Positions 23,070 to 34,422 are shown, counted from the stretch's first letter. The stretch: 64,000 bases of DNA from Rhodosorus marinus (GCA_029953675.1 JAMWBK010000013.1:868001-932000); one strand, 5' to 3'. Notes: generated from the letters alone by a model not told the origin. Made by a program: numbers and translations.

Positions 23070-25553
23070 TTACTCATCGACGTCCTGGAGTTCTCCTGGA
23101 ATGCCTCTGGATGGGTTCATAGATGCTTGGGAGTGGTACATTTCGGCGATTTCCTCAGCGGTGGTGGCATCTTCGATGCTCTTGTCAGTTCGGATCTCCA
23201 TGAACCTGGGGAACCTCAGGCTGATTCCCTTTTCCTCGTGGACCAGTCCAGCCGCAGCGAGGTGGACAGGGGAGACGGTGAAATCCGCCCCCTTGATTTC
23301 CCAGACCTTGCACGCGTCCAGCCACACAGACGGCTGGAGTCCGCGCGAGACGATGTAGTGCGGTGGCTTTTCCGGTAGCATCCGGCCGTCCTTGTAAAAA
23401 GCCGTCAGTGCCTGGTGTTGCTTGTCTGAGTACCCAGACATGACCTTGCACAGGCTCTGGAATTCACCGTCGTTGTAGCACGCCAACAAGAACGGACTTA
23501 ACCACCCAGCTTTTCTCCCGTTTCCCCACCAGGCGGCAATTGGAACCAGGTCCAAGGATCCCGTTAGGCCCTCCACATAGTCCTTCTTCATCTTTGCCCA
23601 TCCCTCAGACCTAAGGGCAGGCTCATAAGTCGATAGGGGACCAGTCAGTGCTTTGCACATTAGGCCCTCAGCGCCAGCTTTTACAGCTTCTTGGAGCCAA
23701 TCCATTATGTCTTCCTCCCCGCGCAAAGTTTTCTCCTCGACCACGCAGAACTCGCCCGGCGTGAACTGAAAGTTCTCCAAGAGCAGTAAACGCCTTTCCA
23801 TCAAGCTCTGGTTCAGAAGCTGTCTTCCGTTCAGGTATAGCAGGTCGAAAACCATGACGCACACGTCCAGCTTGTCGCTGGACCTCGCAGCAAGCGTTTG
23901 GAAGGGTAGTAAGCGATTTTCTGCTGCTCGGTCCACGGCAACTATCTCCGCGTCTAGGATAGCAGTCTTGACTTTTGACAGTGCCAGTGAGCACTGTACT
24001 GCGGGTACCACCCCGTTATATCTGCCAGTGACGTCCTCCAGATGTCTTGAGAACACTCGAACACTTCCATCCTCCAGAACGTGCAGCTGAGCTCTCTGCC
24101 CATCGTACTTCATTTCGCAGCTCACTTCGGCGTCTTCAAATCGTTTCAACAGAGCTCCAGCATCTCTCGTGATCTTCCCGAGCTGAGGTTTCATAGGTAT
24201 TCCAGGCCGTACGGGGACGTCCGTCAGGCAATTCCTCCAGGATCCGTCCTTCAGCAGGATCTCGCACAGAATGTCGAAACTGGAGCACCTGGAGTACGCT
24301 TCAACCACTGCCTTCGTGGCCTCCTCCAGTTCAGCGTCCGGGTCCCTCTCCAGGACGATGGCACGAGCGAGAGCGACGAGAATCGTCTTGGTGACTGCGC
24401 CGATTCTCATGTTCTGCACGAGCATTCTCGTGATCCATCGAATCTCGCACTCCCTAGTCGCAATGAAAAGGCTCTTTGCCAGAGCAGCCTTCCTCTGGAC
24501 CGATCCGGTGCCCTTGTCCGTCGCCACCTGTCTCAGAATCGTGTAAACCGAACCCACGGTAAGTGGCTTGGGCTGCACTATCGTTCTCACAGATACTCTC
24601 ATCTCCATGGCGACGTCTCCAATATCACCGAGGCGTACGTAAGAGCTCCTCATGCCGCTTCTGGACGCGCCCGTGGCCTCTCGGAGCGCTTGGGAAAGCG
24701 CACGGCTTCCGAGACCAAGCTCAATGCCTTCCCAGGCTGCGGCCAGCTGACCAGAGCAGAGGTACAAAGCGGGAAGCAGGTCCTCGTCTCGTCGACAAAG
24801 GATCGATCGCATCATGTCGCTCAGCAGTTCAACAGTACGAATCCTTGATGAGGTCCGGGCAACCCTTTCGAACGTTCGGGCGAGGTGTAAATATGGGGTC
24901 TCCTTGTTGACATCCCACCATGCTCCTTTCAGCGGGTCGTACTCTTCTCCTGGTTTCTGTTCGGGAACCTTATCAGGAGATGACCCGGGCATTTTCTTTT
25001 CATCGTCCTTGGCCTGTCCCTCGCCCAGCAGACTCTGCGCAGGCACTTGCGGAATTGAAACCTCCGCTGGAGGGCTTTCCTTCGCATCAGATTCCTCCTG
25101 TACAACAGGCGAAAGTTGGGGTTTCTCGCAGCCTCTGGTAGAGCTCTTGTCAAGGACCGGGTTGGGTCTTGATTCCCGTGGTTCAGAAGTGTCTTCTGTA
25201 CGCCCCACAGAAGCAGTTCCTTCAATTTTCACCTTCTTCGACTTAACCGGTTGGAAGAAATCCGTTAGTGTCGCTTGCTTCGCTTTCCTTCCAACCGATG
25301 CCGCCTTCTTTGAGGCTGTGATGGATCCTGAACCCTCCGTTTCGATCGAGTTCTGGGTGCGAGGTAGAGAGCCTCTGTCTGCACCTTCCTCCCCATTAAC
25401 GAGGACCGGGTCCGTTGCGGATTCCAAAAGTCGATTCAAGGCCGTCGAAACTTCACCATGCGCCTCTTCCAATACCCTATCCGCGTTCAGGCCACGGGCT
25501 TTCGCCAATTCTCGAAAAATTTCAAGGTCCTCCTTGTCGGAAGACATCGTCAT
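23070..25553 (-). CDS. LIG1: DNA ligase I, ATP-dependent
   Basis: Seals nicks during replication and excision repair. Single 827-residue exon, unusual in this intron-bearing window. Residues 1-46 form a UBA-like helix bundle. A PCNA-interacting (PIP) box QATLTDFF is at 93-100, next to basic NLS-like sequence (KSKKVK). The DNA-binding domain follows. The nucleotidyltransferase motif I is EMKYDGQRAQ with the adenylated lysine at about residue 482. Later motifs are VFSRHLEDVTGRY, ILDAEIVA, VFDLLYLNG, EGLMCKAL and WAKMKKDY. The OB domain is DLVPIAAWWGNGRKAGWLSPFLLA. Two near-adjacent ATGs (25553, 25547) are possible starts. Confidence 0.96.
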   Translation of the reverse strand: MTMSSDKEDLEIFRELAKARGLNADRVLEEAHGEVSTALNRLLESATDPVLVNGEEGADRGSLPRTQNSIETEGSGSITASKKAASVGRKAKQATLTDFFQPVKSKKVKIEGTASVGRTEDTSEPRESRPNPVLDKSSTRGCEKPQLSPVVQEESDAKESPPAEVSIPQVPAQSLLGEGQAKDDEKKMPGSSPDKVPEQKPGEEYDPLKGAWWDVNKETPYLHLARTFERVARTSSRIRTVELLSDMMRSILCRRDEDLLPALYLCSGQLAAAWEGIELGLGSRALSQALREATGASRSGMRSSYVRLGDIGDVAMEMRVSVRTIVQPKPLTVGSVYTILRQVATDKGTGSVQRKAALAKSLFIATRECEIRWITRMLVQNMRIGAVTKTILVALARAIVLERDPDAELEEATKAVVEAYSRCSSFDILCEILLKDGSWRNCLTDVPVRPGIPMKPQLGKITRDAGALLKRFEDAEVSCEMKYDGQRAQLHVLEDGSVRVFSRHLEDVTGRYNGVVPAVQCSLALSKVKTAILDAEIVAVDRAAENRLLPFQTLAARSSDKLDVCVMVFDLLYLNGRQLLNQSLMERRLLLLENFQFTPGEFCVVEEKTLRGEEDIMDWLQEAVKAGAEGLMCKALTGPLSTYEPALRSEGWAKMKKDYVEGLTGSLDLVPIAAWWGNGRKAGWLSPFLLACYNDGEFQSLCKVMSGYSDKQHQALTAFYKDGRMLPEKPPHYIVSRGLQPSVWLDACKVWEIKGADFTVSPVHLAAAGLVHEEKGISLRFPRFMEIRTDKSIEDATTAEEIAEMYHSQASMNPSRGIPGELQDVDE

Positions 25554-28500
25554 CGACAGTCCACATCATACGAATGCTTAGAAGTAGATACACATCTCCA
25601 CCTGCACCCAATGGTGCTGACCAGATGGCTGAATCATCGTCACCATGCCACCGGCAGATACGCTCCGCAGAGATCCGGTGTGTGGGCGGGCGTTTCGGGA
25701 ATTGTCTAACGAAGCAGGCGCGGATCGGATTCCAACTTCCTATCGAAAAGTTGGCGACTCCCCAGGTCTGGATAGTGGTGAGCTGGATAGGGCAGTGGAC
25801 CAAACAGTCGCGTTACGATACTAGCGTTGATGGAAAGCCCCAGAGCTCCTGGTGTGCTTTGGCTTATCGTCGAAGGCATTCTTCTGCTGAATGTTAACTG
25901 CAAATTTGTCGCTTTGCTTTTTCCAAGCGCGTGGGAGACATGGAATGACTTGCTTCCAACCTGGAGTCTAAAGACCAAGCGCTGATTGTCGTGCTCGTTA
26001 GCCTGTCAATAGCTTCACGCGGGCTTGGGAGAACTAGCTCCTGGTCTGGTTAGTGCTAGACTCTAATCGAAAGCTCTGGCGATGTGATCCTCAAGAAGCG
26101 GAAAATGCAACGTGATGGGAGTATGGTCTCTTCAACTGTTTCACTGCCTGCTCATCATTTCCCATGTGCCTCCACTCTGGGATCACTTAGCTGTCAGTAA
26201 AGTCCGCGGTTGGGCTTTAACAGAGTGTTAGCGTGCTCTGATCAGTACCTTCAGTTGGAGGGGAGCGCGGGGTACGGGTGCGGCGATAAAAGAGCCCCGG
26301 CCAGCAAAGAACTAGAGCAAGCTCAATAGGTCAAGATGGCTGTTTATAAATAGCTGATTTCCAGCATCGTCTACGTCAACAGCGAGTGGTTTGTGATACT
26401 CAGCAAGCCTCCCTCGCGTGAGGTGCAAGAATAAGGCGTCGCACTCTTTGCTTTTCACGATGGGTCCTTGGACCGTTCCACGGGCTTTACGAGTATTCTG
26501 AGAGCAGTGCTTATCGGGCGATGAGGAACGACCGGGGGCCAGAGGCTTTCCTGTAAATGGAAAGTATTCTGGAAGTACGGTCGCGTCAGCTGGTCTTGAG
26601 TCGTCGCCGATTTTCTAGAGCGAAACTCGATTAGAAAGTCCAGGGCTCCCTCGCCAGCGATAAGGCTCTGGCTGAATAGCTCCGACGAGCACTCATGGTC
26701 AGTAAAGGGGGTTGCCAAGAAAGCCTTTAGAGTCTCGTGAGACGTTTGTGGTCACATCAAGGAACTTTTTTTTCTGTGAAACGCGAGGTATGCACTCGAA
26801 GCAAAGCGTTACCTCGTATGCAATATCATCCGGAAAGCACGTTTCAGCTACCGATGAACTCCACGAGGGCTGATGGCTTGATGCTTTTGTGGCACTTGGA
26901 TGAAGCTGAAATAAGCTGAAGGTCATGGGCCTTGAATTGCGGCTTGTTACCTCAAGACCTGTTTTCCACTATGACGGGCATGGGGTTGGATGCCGGAAAA
27001 CGATGAGGCAAGCGGAGCAAGATTTGATTGCTCTTGGCTTATGCTAGAAGTTTGATTTTCGTCCCTTTGTGATTGCCCGAGTCGTACTCATGACAGCACA
27101 GAACCCAGCGCATAGCATAGAGCGTCTTAGATCCCACCTGCACATGCATCTGATTCATGTGTTTCTGTGATCGGAAGCGGGGCAATCCCCTTCTGTGCTC
27201 TTGTTCCTGGGGAGTAGTCGCTAGGCTGAGTAGACTCAATATGTCTCAATCTTCATGGGCCTGGTTGAGAGCTCGTGCGAAACTTGCCAACACAACCCAA
27301 GTCCCGATCAGCCAGTTTCGAATTGATCTATGAAGAAAGCGGTCGATACACGGAGGGTAAGGACTTCCTCGCGGATTTGGAGCACAACCGTGGTATTTCC
27401 CTCTACAAACTAGCCGCCTCATCTCGAGACCTGGCGGCCAGAACAAAAAAAAACAACAAAAAACAAAGGCACCGATGACCTTCCCCCGGCTCCAAAAGAT
27501 CCACATAACGGCCGAGGCTACTGTCAATCCCACCCATCATTTTCGAAAACCCATCATTTTCGAAAACGAGCTCGAGATTTCGAATGCCGAAGATCCTTTC
27601 GGCGTAATTGCGTCCCCTTCATGCCAAGCCCTGCGGGTTCATGTAAAGAGAGAGTAAACGGATCAAACCAACCCCCAGAATTCCTGTTTCCTGGCGGGGA
27701 ATAGAAACTAAAACACATTCACACACATCGCAGCATCGGCATTTCAAAACTCCCTCACTATCTCCCCAGGCGAAAATCAAAAAAAAAAAAAAGTTCCCAC
27801 CTTTGTCAAGACCTTTTTTTTGTTTGTCCGATTCATATAACTATCTAACGCCAAACCCTATAGAACCTTTTTTTTCCCGGTTTTTGAAAAATCCCCGTTT
27901 CGATGAGGGTGGCCATCATCTCCCTTCTCCATCGTAAGAGATTTCGATGGGAGTGGCCATCATCTTCCTTCTCCATCGTTAGAGATTCGATGGGGGTGGC
28001 CGTCATCTCCCTTATCAATCATAAGCGTCACCAAAAGTTTGCAGCCGCGAACCATATCCCACGTCAGACTATCAGGACCTGCTATCTAAGTTGTTTTTTT
28101 CCACGGGGTTTGGTAGTTTAAATCTCATTGGGGAATTCAGATTCTGGGAAAAAAAGTTGATTGGCAAAATCTTGTCTTTGACTGGTCATCAACAAGCAAA
28201 CGTCCAATAATCACAAACTCCGATACTTTTTAATCAATTAATGCTCACGCAGGAGATCCTCCCTTTCCGGTTGGATACCTTCTATCCAATTAATCGACGA
28301 CATATTGTTCGGCGATACTTCTATGGAAAAACGCGGAAAATTGGCGATTTTTTGAAAAGTTGTCCTTGCTACCCTCCATAAGAAACGCGCTTTCGAATAG
28401 TTTTCTCTAATAATGTACCTTTTAAACCATATTTTAAGGCGCAGTAGGGAACTATTTTACTAGGGGTAAAACTTCGTCTATGTCTGACCTTAGGCGGGAA

Positions 28501-30264
28501 AATTCGCGGAAGAGTCAGCCGTCAACGTTTTCCTTCGTCACTAGTCGATATTTTATTGGCTCAATTCAAATTCAAAAATGATTGGACGGATATTATTTTG
28601 TCCAATTATCCTAGAGGAGATTTTTACTAGTTATCCATTGGAGGATCAGTCTTCGATAGGGGGATGTGCACGAAAAGTCTTAGATAAACTTGATTGCTAG
28701 CATCCCAACAGGAAGCGGGTCCTCATACCAACTCCTCCTCGGTCCTCCCCCACCCCCCCCACCCCCCATTTTAGGTCAAAATCTAGGGCGCAGTCTTTAT
28801 GCAAACATAGCGGGATTTCGGTGTTCCGAATTTTTTCTGGTTTTTCAATTCGTCAATGTACGTTGCTCCCGTTGGACGCTCCGCTTCCATAAGAGACCCA
28901 GAAATATACTTTTAGATCTTTTGTACTTATATTTAGAAGACAGCAGACCATACTATAATAAGCTAGATGCTAGTTTACCCCCTCTTATGTAGGATTGTAC
29001 AAGAGGCGTATGAATTCAAACCACACCCGGTGGTACTATTTTATTTCTAGATGGGTATTTTATAAATTTTACGAAATAGTACCAGTTTCGTAGCAAAATC
29101 AATCCCCCTATAACATACTTGAACTCTTTTGAAGTACATTGACTTACCCCCCCTTTGCGATTTTTTTGTGCAAAGACAGCAGCTTGAAGTTCTTCGACGC
29201 GTTCTAAAACTATTCCACTTTTTTTGTATCCTCTGAGAGGCGGTTTTTGAACAGTACATGAGCAAGCCCTAATCGGTTTCACCCCTCAACCCCCCCCTGA
29301 CACTTTCCAACATCACAGATGGATAGCCTTTCTCGCGCAATCTTCCCACTTTTTATCTCGTGCCGAAAGGCTTAAATATAAACCGTCCACCCCCTTTTCT
29401 GCCCCCCCCCGGTCATGTCGCCATAATTCCACGACAAAACTCTTCTCCAGATTCCTAGCCCCTTCAGAAATAAGTAATTTCTATTGAAAACCTCAACAAA
29501 TTTCATCAGTATTAGTAAAATATACTTCGTTTCAAATAAAATTCGCCAAGAAGATACAAAACTTTTTCATTGCATTAAGGCCTTCAACGAACATCATTGG
29601 TGAATTGTTGTGTAATCAAATGTGATCATTGGCTATTCAATTTGTTCAAAGCCGACCGGGCGAGAATGAAAAATTTCAAAACAAATATGACCCTCCCTAA
29701 GAAATTCCTGCAGACGTAATCTAGAGAGAAGAGAGGGGGCTATCACAATCCAAAATTTTTGATAGATTCTTTTAAAATAAATATTTAGTAAAAGCTTGAT
29801 TTTTTTGTTCAGGAGTTTGACCCTGCAGGTTTTTATTTGGGTTTCTTGTTTGACTTAATAGTGTTTTGACAGAAAGGGGTAAACATCTATGCCTAGTGAC
29901 GAAGAGGGAAGGGGGTAGGTATCATGAAAGTTGACAAAGATGAAAGGGGGAGGGGGGGGGGGGTGGAGAAGTGGTGAGAGGGGAATTTTTGGAAGAGGGG
30001 TTTTAGAACGTTTTTAAAGGTCGAGAGACGGAATGTTGCGGTTGGGGAGGACGGAAGGGGGAGGAGAGACCTGAAAGGTTGAAAGGCAGGGCTGTTCTGG
30101 GATTACGGTATGGATGATATGGTAGAGTGGAGCGAGTATGAGAGCGTTGAGGTTGGTGAGGAATAGGAACCATTAACTGGTTTTGTGAGCTTCTGGGTGT
30201 GGTAAATTTTTTCTTTTGGTTTTCGTGGGTGAGGGGAAGTTTGAAAAGGAAAGTGTGAGCGGAG
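25554..30264. other. 4.7 kb gene-poor region
   Basis: No protein or RNA gene could be supported on either strand. It holds the LIG1 promoter flank, a three-copy minisatellite (27900-28030), long A, T, C and G homopolymers (for example 27779-27792, 28747-28768, 29946-29963) and an AT-rich block (28190-29850). A G-rich stretch leads into the lipocalin gene (29880-30260). Confidence 0.5.
27900..28030. repeat. Three-copy minisatellite, 43-44 bp unit
   Basis: The word 'tcgatgNgNgtggccNtcatct' followed by 'ccttctccatcgt' recurs with starts at 27900, 27944 and 27987. The third copy is the most diverged. Confidence 0.85.
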
Positions 30265-31011
30265 ATGGAGGGTTTTGAGGAGGAGATTAGGAGGATTTCA
30301 CTGTCCGCCGCATCTGAGAAAATGGAGGAGGCGACTGCGAACTCGAGTGATGGGAGATCGGTGAGTTCGGACGCTGGGTCGAGTGAGGAAGTTCCGAGAG
30401 AAGGGCCTACAGATGTATCAGCTGCCGGTTGTGATATAGTTCTTCCATATGAACCAGTCCCGTTTGTGGATATGGACCGGTTTATCGGGAAGTGGTACGA
30501 AATTGCGAAGATTCCGAACCGGTGGCAAGCTAATGGCAACTTGTCTACCGTCATATACTGCCGAAATCCCAATAATGGAAAGCTGAGGATCGTGAGCAGA
30601 ACATTCGTTGATGGGCGCCGAATTGAACATAGCGGGAGACTTTGGGTTAATGACCAAGGCAAGAGCTCATCATACAAGTGCCAATTTCTGTGGCCTTTCA
30701 CAGGAATGTTTTGGATTCTTCACCTGGGAGAGAAGGAGAACTATGGTAAGACGGCATGAGATTTAGCCCTCTCCCATGAACCAAAGGCTCACAGCTCGTC
30801 CCCCTTTGCGCCAACAGGATATTGTGTTATTGGAGACCCAAGCAAGACTAACTTATGGATTCTGAGCAGAACTCCAACTCTGGAAGACTACGTCTACGAA
30901 AAGCTCGTTGCCCAGCTGGAATGGCAAGGATACAATACGTCCAAGCTAGTCGTTACTTCCCAGAGCGAGGACCTTGCGGCTTACAAAGACGAGAACGACG
31001 ACTTTTACTAA
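30265..31011 (+). CDS. Lipocalin (Blc/TIL/apolipoprotein-D type)
   Basis: Binds small hydrophobic ligands; bacterial Blc and plant temperature-induced lipocalin relatives protect membranes under stress (family knowledge). Two exons, 30265-30745 and 30818-31011, give 224 residues. Lipocalin motif 1 is DMDRFIGKWYEIAKIPNRWQ. The barrel core follows, and motif 3 is NLWILSRTPTLEDYVYEKLV, read after removing the intron between ...ENYG and YCVIGDP. About 70 acidic, Ser-rich residues precede the domain, with no obvious signal peptide, so a cytosolic or peripheral protein is likely. The sense strand upstream is strongly G-rich. Confidence 0.92.
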
Positions 31012-31422
31012 TATGTTCAAGGAGCCGCACAAGCACCGACCTGCTTTTGAGTGGACGCGGTAGCAGTATTTCAAGTACTCATGTCATCAAATGTCGTGTT
31101 CTTGATTTTTATGTTCTTATTATCAGTTTTTATTGCCGAAAGAAATACAATCCGAACCCAGTAATGGCATAACGACAACGATGTCATCCTGGTGTTCTTG
31201 AAGTCGGAGCTGGAAAGAAAAATTGTAGAGATGTTAGTCCCCCGACTTGCAAGTAAACCACAATGGGGGCGCTGTGTATGATTTGTTCACATAATTAAGA
31301 AGAGTAAAAAAACAAAGGCCTTCAATGCTGCGATCCACCAATATCCTCGATATTTTAAGCTCCGGACAGGAGGTCACATTGTCAACTTCAATTTCAAAAT
31401 CGATCATTCGGATGCTCCTCAG
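31012..31422. other. Convergent gap, lipocalin and TBCC
   Basis: 3' flanks only; no other feature seen. Confidence 0.6.
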
Positions 31423-32307
31423 TCAGGATTGATCAGGCTGGATCAGAGCAAAGTTTGGACTGGGCTGGATCTTCAACCAGTTGAAATCCTTCACTTCCCT
31501 CCAGCGATTCTCCGAGGGCGTGAGCAGAGCCCTGTTTAGTAGGTCCGCAAGTTCGCTGTCCCCCTGATTAGCGGGAGGGTAGCTCGAGAACTGGAGCTGA
31601 GAACAGCGCTCAATGATCGGGCCCGAGGATACGTGCAGGAAAAAGCGACAATTAGCGCTCTCGTGAACGCGAAACTGGTGACAGGCAGTCTCGACGACGC
31701 AGTTATTGCAGCGGGTGAGATGCGCTGATCCTGACATTGGGTCCGTCTCAATTATACAGTCCTCTAAATCAGAGAGGAACAGAGAACTTCCGAGGCCCCT
31801 CACCCGAACTGTACATCGCGCTAACCCCAGGAGTACAACAGCGTCCCGCCCCTTGTTGACCACCTCAAAAGTCTCACCCGCCCTGTTTTCAAACCGGACG
31901 GATTTATCGCGAGCGAGCGCCTCTACCCTCGTTCTTCGCGAAATGGTTGTCTCTTGGCTGCCTTTTACCGCTTCTACTTTGCCGCTTGCAACTTTGTCGA
32001 GATTGCGAAACCTGAACTTCTGCTTGGGGAATATTTCGTCTCTTCGTTTCTTCTCCAACTTCTCCAGACTAGCAACCGCCTCAACCAGCCTCCGAATCTC
32101 ATAACTCGGAAGATACAACCTGGCGGCGTTCAGACTTGACTCAACCTCCGAGATCCTTTCCATGGCCTCGTTGAGCATCTGAAGCGCCACCACACGATCA
32201 ACATCAGCCTTCTCATCGTACTCGAACTCCAGAGTACGTCGAACGTCGCTCAATGCCGCGTCAAGACCTTGCAGCAGCACTGAAACCTCGCCTTCCATAT
32301 CCGACAA
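31423..32307 (-). CDS. TBCC: Tubulin-specific chaperone C
   Basis: Cofactor C completes alpha/beta-tubulin folding by triggering GTP hydrolysis in the cofactor-tubulin complex. Single exon, 294 residues. The N-terminal half is a coiled, charged spectrin-like region (ERISEVESSLNAARLYLPSYEIRRLVEAVASLEKLEKK). The C-terminal TBCC beta-helix domain runs through VVLLGLARCTVRVRG, LSDLEDCIIET and NNCVVETACHQFRVHESANCRFFL. The Arg in QFRVH sits where the family places its catalytic arginine finger. The 5' coding part is copied in inverted orientation about 270 bp upstream. Confidence 0.93.
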   Translation of the reverse strand: MSDMEGEVSVLLQGLDAALSDVRRTLEFEYDEKADVDRVVALQMLNEAMERISEVESSLNAARLYLPSYEIRRLVEAVASLEKLEKKRRDEIFPKQKFRFRNLDKVASGKVEAVKGSQETTISRRTRVEALARDKSVRFENRAGETFEVVNKGRDAVVLLGLARCTVRVRGLGSSLFLSDLEDCIIETDPMSGSAHLTRCNNCVVETACHQFRVHESANCRFFLHVSSGPIIERCSQLQFSSYPPANQGDSELADLLNRALLTPSENRWREVKDFNWLKIQPSPNFALIQPDQS

Positions 32308-32469
32308 CTTTTTTCAAATCAGAGGCCGATCCACTACGGGCTGCCACGGCAGAGATCCTGCAGATCAGATTATCCCATCAAACACTCCGTCATTGCAGAA
32401 ACCTTCCCGTACGTCCTCCAGTCCTTTCCCTTTCAACGTTATCGAGTAGAGGTCGTCGCTGATCCCACC

Positions 32470-33030
32470 ACTCCTCCGCTGTCCCATATGGGACATTGCT
32501 CTTGACTGGCATCAACGCTGAAGCTTCTTAGCGACGGAACTGCTTTGGGCTGCCGGCCACAGAGAAGATTCAACTGGAGTTCGAGTACGATTAAAAGGCT
32601 GATGTTGATCGCGTGATGGTGCCGCCGCTTCAGATGCTCAATAAGGCCATGGAAAGGATCTCGGAGGTTGAGTCGAGTCTGAACGCCGCCAGGTTGTATC
32701 TACCGAGTTGTGAGATTCGGAGGCTGGTTGAGGCGGTTGCTAGTCTGGAGAAGTTGGAGAAGAAACGAAGAGACGAAATATTCCCCGAGCAGAAGTTCAA
32801 GTTTTGATCTGGTTTGGGGATGGCTGCCAGAGAGAAGATTCAATTCTGACGTAGTTTGGGGCTGGCTGCGCGAGACAACTCGTCCGCTGTCCTATATGGG
32901 GACATTGCTTCTTGAGCAGTACCATTGAAGCTTCTTCTCAACGGAACAGTTTTAGGGGTTGCAACCCGAGAGAACATTCAATTCTAACTTGGTTTGAGGC
33001 TGGCGGCCTAGTAGAAGTTTCAATTCTAAT
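32470..33030. repeat. Short interspersed repeats around the TBCC fragment
   Basis: Two unit types recur. 'cgctgtccNatatggg-acattgct...gaagcttcttNNcNacggaac' starts near 32476 and 32881. A ~45 bp word 'ttNgggNtNgctgcc...agagaagattcaattctNa' occurs near 32546, 32809, 32855, 32952 and 32998. They flank the inverted TBCC fragment on both sides. Confidence 0.65.
32574..32803 (+). pseudogene. Inverted partial copy of TBCC 5' coding sequence
   Basis: About 230 bp matches TBCC codons corresponding to 32008-32233 on the opposite strand, at roughly 95% identity by eye. The copy carries a stop (taa in place of a Glu codon in EFEYDEKAD) and a small insertion near 'gtgccgccg', then reads MLNKAMERISEVESSL...PEQKFKF and stops. 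It lacks the catalytic TBCC domain. High identity implies a recent duplication. Confidence 0.9.
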
Positions 33031-33651
33031 CTGGACTGCTTCGTTGAAATCATTTTATCCTTGGCGGCATGGGATTATGCTCCTCTTCTGACAAGCCTCT
33101 GTTCAGCTAGAGAGAAGAAAACCATCCGCTTGAGTGAGTCTGGTTCGTTTTCAAGTACTTACGCTTTCCATAATGCGAGGCTCTCGAAAGCTTTGATCGA
33201 AATAACATTAACTTGGTTCTCAGCATAAAAGCCTAAGAATGATACATGCGACGATCCAGACTTCTTTTTGGGAGAGGCGGAAGATCCAAACATACCTCAC
33301 GCATGGGAGCCTGGGGTATACCCCGCGCTCAAGGACGAAAAACTCAGGAGTTCGAAATCACTCGCTGGGTTCTGTCGCGGGTGCGTCCTAGTGTGTCATT
33401 AGCGCTGATCGCTGACCTTCCTACATGAAACTTGCCATCAGCGCGACAGACTACAGCAAATACGCAAACGTCGGTCCAAAGGTGGCACCTCGCTCAAGGA
33501 GCATTCGTTCGGAGCGATGTCATTTTAGTTAGGAAAGTGGACAGAGGGTTATGGTCGTGAGTTGGGTCTGGACTGGGAGTGAGACTATACATATTTTGCG
33601 TATGGAAGAATCTGAGGGCTCTTCGTGAGCCGTCGAATAGGAAAGACTGGG
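33031..33651. other. Intergenic gap upstream of RsfS
   Basis: No additional gene seen; a short frame at 33246-33428 has no family resemblance. It contains the end of the repeats and the RsfS promoter. Confidence 0.5.
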
Positions 33652-34422
33652 ATGTACGGGACTATATCAGTGCGTGGAATCCGAACTCTTCGAAGGGCGG
33701 TTCGGGTATCCTCTTCAGTAAAGGGAAGACGGCGGGTTCAACCGACCGGAAAGGACGGCGATGGAGGCGTGGGTAGGAGCAGCAAAGGAGCATGTTTGAA
33801 TAAGATTGAGCAAGAAGCTGTTTTGAAGGATGATGCTGCTGTGCAAAGTTCGAAGGAGCAGAGTGCGGCGCAGATTCGAAGCATGTCGAGGCTCGATGAG
33901 TACATGAAGAGGTTTCCGATTGGGGACTCGGCGGAAGAGTTCACCTCGGATTCGCTGCGGAAGGAGGAGAAGAAGGAGGAGGCTAGAGGGGAAGAATGGG
34001 ACGAGGATCTCCATGGTCCGATGCAAGTGAAGGTTTCTGAGGTGAACGTCGAGAATCTGAAGCCTCGAATGCTCTCTGAGATTCTGGAGGAAAGGCGAGC
34101 TATGGATGTACATGTGATTGACGTACGAGAGAAGTGCACTTTTACCGAGTACTTTATCGTCGCGACAGGTCGAACCCATACGCACCAGAAGAATTTGGCC
34201 TGGGAGATCAGAAGGATGCTTGCCGCCGGGGGGAGGCAGTCGAAGATCCAGGGCTTGGAAACGAATTGGGTTGTTGTGGACTGCGGTAACATCATCGTAC
34301 ACATCATGTCGGAGGACTCGAGAGATTTCTTCGACTTGGACTCACTGTGGAAGCAGGAAACATCCAGGGGAATGAAACAATCCGGCCGAGATCCTGGCGA
34401 AACGCTGACTGGATTTGAGTAG
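33652..34422 (+). CDS. Ribosomal silencing factor RsfS/Iojap family, organellar
   Basis: RsfS-family proteins bind uL14 of the large subunit and block subunit joining. Here they would act in plastid (Iojap) or mitochondria (MALSU1). Single exon, 256 residues from the ATG at 33652. The basic, nearly acid-free start (MYGTISVRGIRTLRRAVRV) looks like an organelle presequence; which organelle cannot be decided. The family domain is at the C-terminus: VHVIDVREKCTFTEYFIVATGRTHTHQKNLA, KIQGLETNWVVVDCGNIIVHIMSEDSRDFFDLDSLW. An acidic linker (KEEKKEEARGEEWDED) separates them. Confidence 0.88.
   Translation: MYGTISVRGIRTLRRAVRVSSSVKGRRRVQPTGKDGDGGVGRSSKGACLNKIEQEAVLKDDAAVQSSKEQSAAQIRSMSRLDEYMKRFPIGDSAEEFTSDSLRKEEKKEEARGEEWDEDLHGPMQVKVSEVNVENLKPRMLSEILEERRAMDVHVIDVREKCTFTEYFIVATGRTHTHQKNLAWEIRRMLAAGGRQSKIQGLETNWVVVDCGNIIVHIMSEDSRDFFDLDSLWKQETSRGMKQSGRDPGETLTGFE

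Noticed and set aside
27241-27533. 95-codon minus-strand ORF with a hydrophobic run
   Set aside because: No family resemblance, no splice context and location in a gene-poor region; probably chance.
32613-32807. Apparent + strand TBCC-like gene
   Set aside because: It is a 230 bp fragment with an internal stop at its 5' end and no TBCC catalytic domain; treated as pseudogene fragment.
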